Below are positions 62,172-64,000 of a stretch of 64,000 nt of DNA, piece after piece. Where the stretch lies: NCBI GenBank assembly GCA_016703155.1, contig JADJCP010000004.1:124001-188000 (forward strand), written 5' to 3'. The translations under genes and the position numbers were made by a program. Each line of letters starts with the position of its first letter. Positions within the stretch are counted from its first letter, which is position 1. Source of the stretch: Hydrogenophilales bacterium (GTDB lineage: Bacteria > Pseudomonadota > Gammaproteobacteria > Burkholderiales > Thiobacillaceae). The notes beneath the pieces were generated by a model. It did no database searches. It was not told the origin of the DNA and was given only the letters and a program-made list of their open reading frames with translations.

Positions 62172-62291
62172 TCAAATGCAGTTCTCCATCACCACCCGGA
62201 TGATGTCTTTGGGGACGAAGTGGCCTGCCAGGACTTCCTTGGCTAGGGGATTTCGATCTGCTGCTGGATGGCTCGCTTCAGGGGCCGGGTA
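62172..62291 (-). pseudogene. Remnant of the clpB 3' end
   Basis: Read on the minus strand this encodes RPLKRAIQQQIE, then after one missing base NPLAKEVLAGHFVPKD and IIRVVMENC-stop. This is the C-terminal signature of the ClpB disaggregase (RPLKRAIQQ...ENPLA...LL.G.F.PGD.I.V). Only about 38 codons remain and an A is missing in the run at the junction. No other clpB sequence is in the window, so this is a broken fragment left by rearrangement. Confidence 0.7.
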
Positions 62292-62383
62292 AACTGCCAT
62301 TCAATCTGAATTGCGGCTGAGCGGCCGATAACCTATGCACTGCTGACCCTGGCCACCTGACGACGGCGGTCAGCTTTGGCCGG

Positions 62384-62541
62384 ATTGTGTTGAAAAACTC
62401 CCAACACGCAATTTTGGTAGGTAATTGCAGGGTGCTTCGCCCCTTCCCGGACCGCTGATCGTTGAATGTGGTGCGATTCTGAAGGTCACTTTTTCTATCA
62501 GGTGGCCGTCAAAGCCAGTGTGGGAGTTTTTCAACACAATC
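62384..62541. mobile_element. 158-bp MITE-like element with 24-bp terminal inverted repeats
   Basis: Left end 62384-62408 reads GATTGTGTTGAAAAACTCCC and on to AACAC. Right end 62518-62541 is its reverse complement with one base difference (GTGTGGGAGTTTTTCAACAC then AATC). The 110-bp centre has no gene. TGTTGAAAAACT-type ends occur in some transposon families, so a non-autonomous derivative is likely. It lies between the clpB remnant and the end of tsaC. Confidence 0.75.
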
Positions 62542-62571
62542 GCCGAGCACCCGCCGCTGGCCACAGCCTTA

Positions 62572-63111
62572 CTACACCCGAAATACTCCTCCGCTCGTCG
62601 GGTCGATGATCGTCGACGGCCTTCTGCGCTTGCCGACGCGCCCAGGCAACGTCCGCACGCGCGCGCCAAAGGCCTTGCGGCAGGCCGCCGTCGTGCGCAG
62701 CGTGACCTGCCCGGCGCGGTTGGCGCTGGTGGAGACCAGGGCCATGCCCAGGGCGCGGCACAGGCGGGCGGCCTCGGGGTGGGCGGTGACGCGCACGGCG
62801 AGCTTTTTGTGGTGGCCGGTGAGCCACTTGGGGCAATGGCGGGCGGCTGGAAGGAGCAGGGTGGTGGGGCCGGGCCAGTATTGCGGCCAGTCGGCGGGCG
62901 GTTCGGCGAGGTAGGCGGCGAACTGCGCCGGGTTGCTGCCGATGAGGATGAGGCCTTTGCTCTTCGGCCGGCCCTTGAGGCGCAGGATGCGCGCCACGGC
63001 GCGGGCGTTCTTCGGGTCGCAGCCGAGGCCGTAGCAGGATTCGGTGGGGTAGGCGATGACGCCGCGCGCCAGGTGGGCGCGCAGGGCGGCGATATTGGGG
63101 AGTGGGGTCAT
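62572..63111 (-). CDS. tsaC: Threonylcarbamoyl-AMP synthase TsaC (YrdC/Sua5 family)
   Basis: Makes threonylcarbamoyl-adenylate from threonine, bicarbonate and ATP for the t6A modification of tRNAs. It has 179 residues, the short TsaC form without the Sua5 domain. The family start VIAYPTESCYGLGCDPKN (about 18-35), LKGRPKSKGLILIGS (about 45-59), the PGPTTLLLPA motif and ALVSTSANRAG (about 125-135) are clear. It starts about 54 bp downstream of purD in the same direction; a REP-like palindrome lies between. Its stop is 30 bp from the MITE-like element. Confidence 0.94.
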   Translation of the reverse strand: MTPLPNIAALRAHLARGVIAYPTESCYGLGCDPKNARAVARILRLKGRPKSKGLILIGSNPAQFAAYLAEPPADWPQYWPGPTTLLLPAARHCPKWLTGHHKKLAVRVTAHPEAARLCRALGMALVSTSANRAGQVTLRTTAACRKAFGARVRTLPGRVGKRRRPSTIIDPTSGGVFRV

Positions 63112-63140
63112 GTCGAGGCGAGCGGGCGGTCCAACGGATC

Positions 63141-63159
63141 GCCCGCAAGCGGGCTCCTA
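63141..63159. repeat. REP-like palindrome downstream of purD
   Basis: CGCCCGCAAGCGGGCTCCT is a further copy of the palindrome found between hemA and prfA. It lies just past the purD stop and before tsaC, the position expected for an mRNA 3'-end element. Confidence 0.7.
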
Positions 63160-63164
63160 CAAGG

Positions 63165-64000
<836 letters not shown>

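Overview
The window is a GC-rich (about 65%) chromosomal segment of a Gram-negative proteobacterium. Gene content (dcw cluster with mraZ, pilU, mlaEFD-type ABC genes, hemA-prfA-prmC, lapG/lapD, an rpf cluster, a two-cysteine DksA) suggests a betaproteobacterium or a close gammaproteobacterial relative. There is no rRNA or tRNA gene to fix the taxonomy, so this placement is inference.

Layout. 1-2.9 kb: start of the division/cell-wall cluster on the minus strand (mraZ-rsmH-ftsL-ftsI, ftsI cut by the window edge) behind a promoter and a four-repeat MraZ operator. 3.05-3.44 kb: RNase P RNA. 3.6-6.2 kb: the lapG-lapD c-di-GMP adhesin-control pair. 6.2-9.2 kb: rsmI-pyrC-pilU, with pyrC broken by a small deletion. 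9.3-14.5 kb: yraN, diaA, a DolP-like BON lipoprotein, a small membrane protein, ubiD, a double cyclic-nucleotide-binding/rhodanese protein and an ankyrin protein. 14.5-19.7 kb (minus): a CobW-type GTPase, yidD, a DksA with a very long Ala/Lys/Pro tail, metA and its companion ATPase. 19.9-21.4 kb: a small AT-rich patch that looks acquired (zinc ribbon, short ORF, glycosyltransferase-like gene). 21.5-28.9 kb: a DUF1801-YdeI protein, lipA, then a complete diffusible-signal-factor (DSF) quorum-sensing set, rpfF facing rpfC-rpfG, with a GGDEF cyclase behind it. 29.0-38.3 kb (plus): mpl (frameshifted), a four-gene Mla-type lipid transporter, a YqiA esterase, an RNase II family exonuclease, a TonB-family protein and fbp. 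38.6-43 kb: accessory stretch with an orphan membrane protein and an IS91-type transposase/recombinase pair. 43-52.1 kb (minus): hemF, a class A penicillin-binding protein, hemA, prfA, a TRIC-like channel, a lipoprotein, prmC. 52.3-55.2 kb (plus): a copper-type TonB receptor with its own tonB. 55.5-62.1 kb (minus): five tightly overlapping genes of mostly unknown function. 62.6 kb to the end: tsaC and purD (cut by the window edge).

The most interesting region is 55.5-62.1 kb. The five genes are linked by 4-11 nt overlaps and encode two unknown proteins, a giant protein joining a ParA/MinD-like ATPase (KGGVGR variant P-loop) to a second P-loop ATPase, another unknown protein, and an N6-adenine DNA methyltransferase with a specificity-like C-terminal half. 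They lie between housekeeping genes, next to a clpB 3' remnant and a 158-bp inverted-repeat element. I infer a candidate genome-defence or conflict system; nothing in the sequence proves that role.

Caution: single-base indels in G or C runs break mpl, the ParA-like gene (twice), purD (twice) and the IS91 transposase. Their number and kind suggest consensus errors in the assembly as much as real decay.
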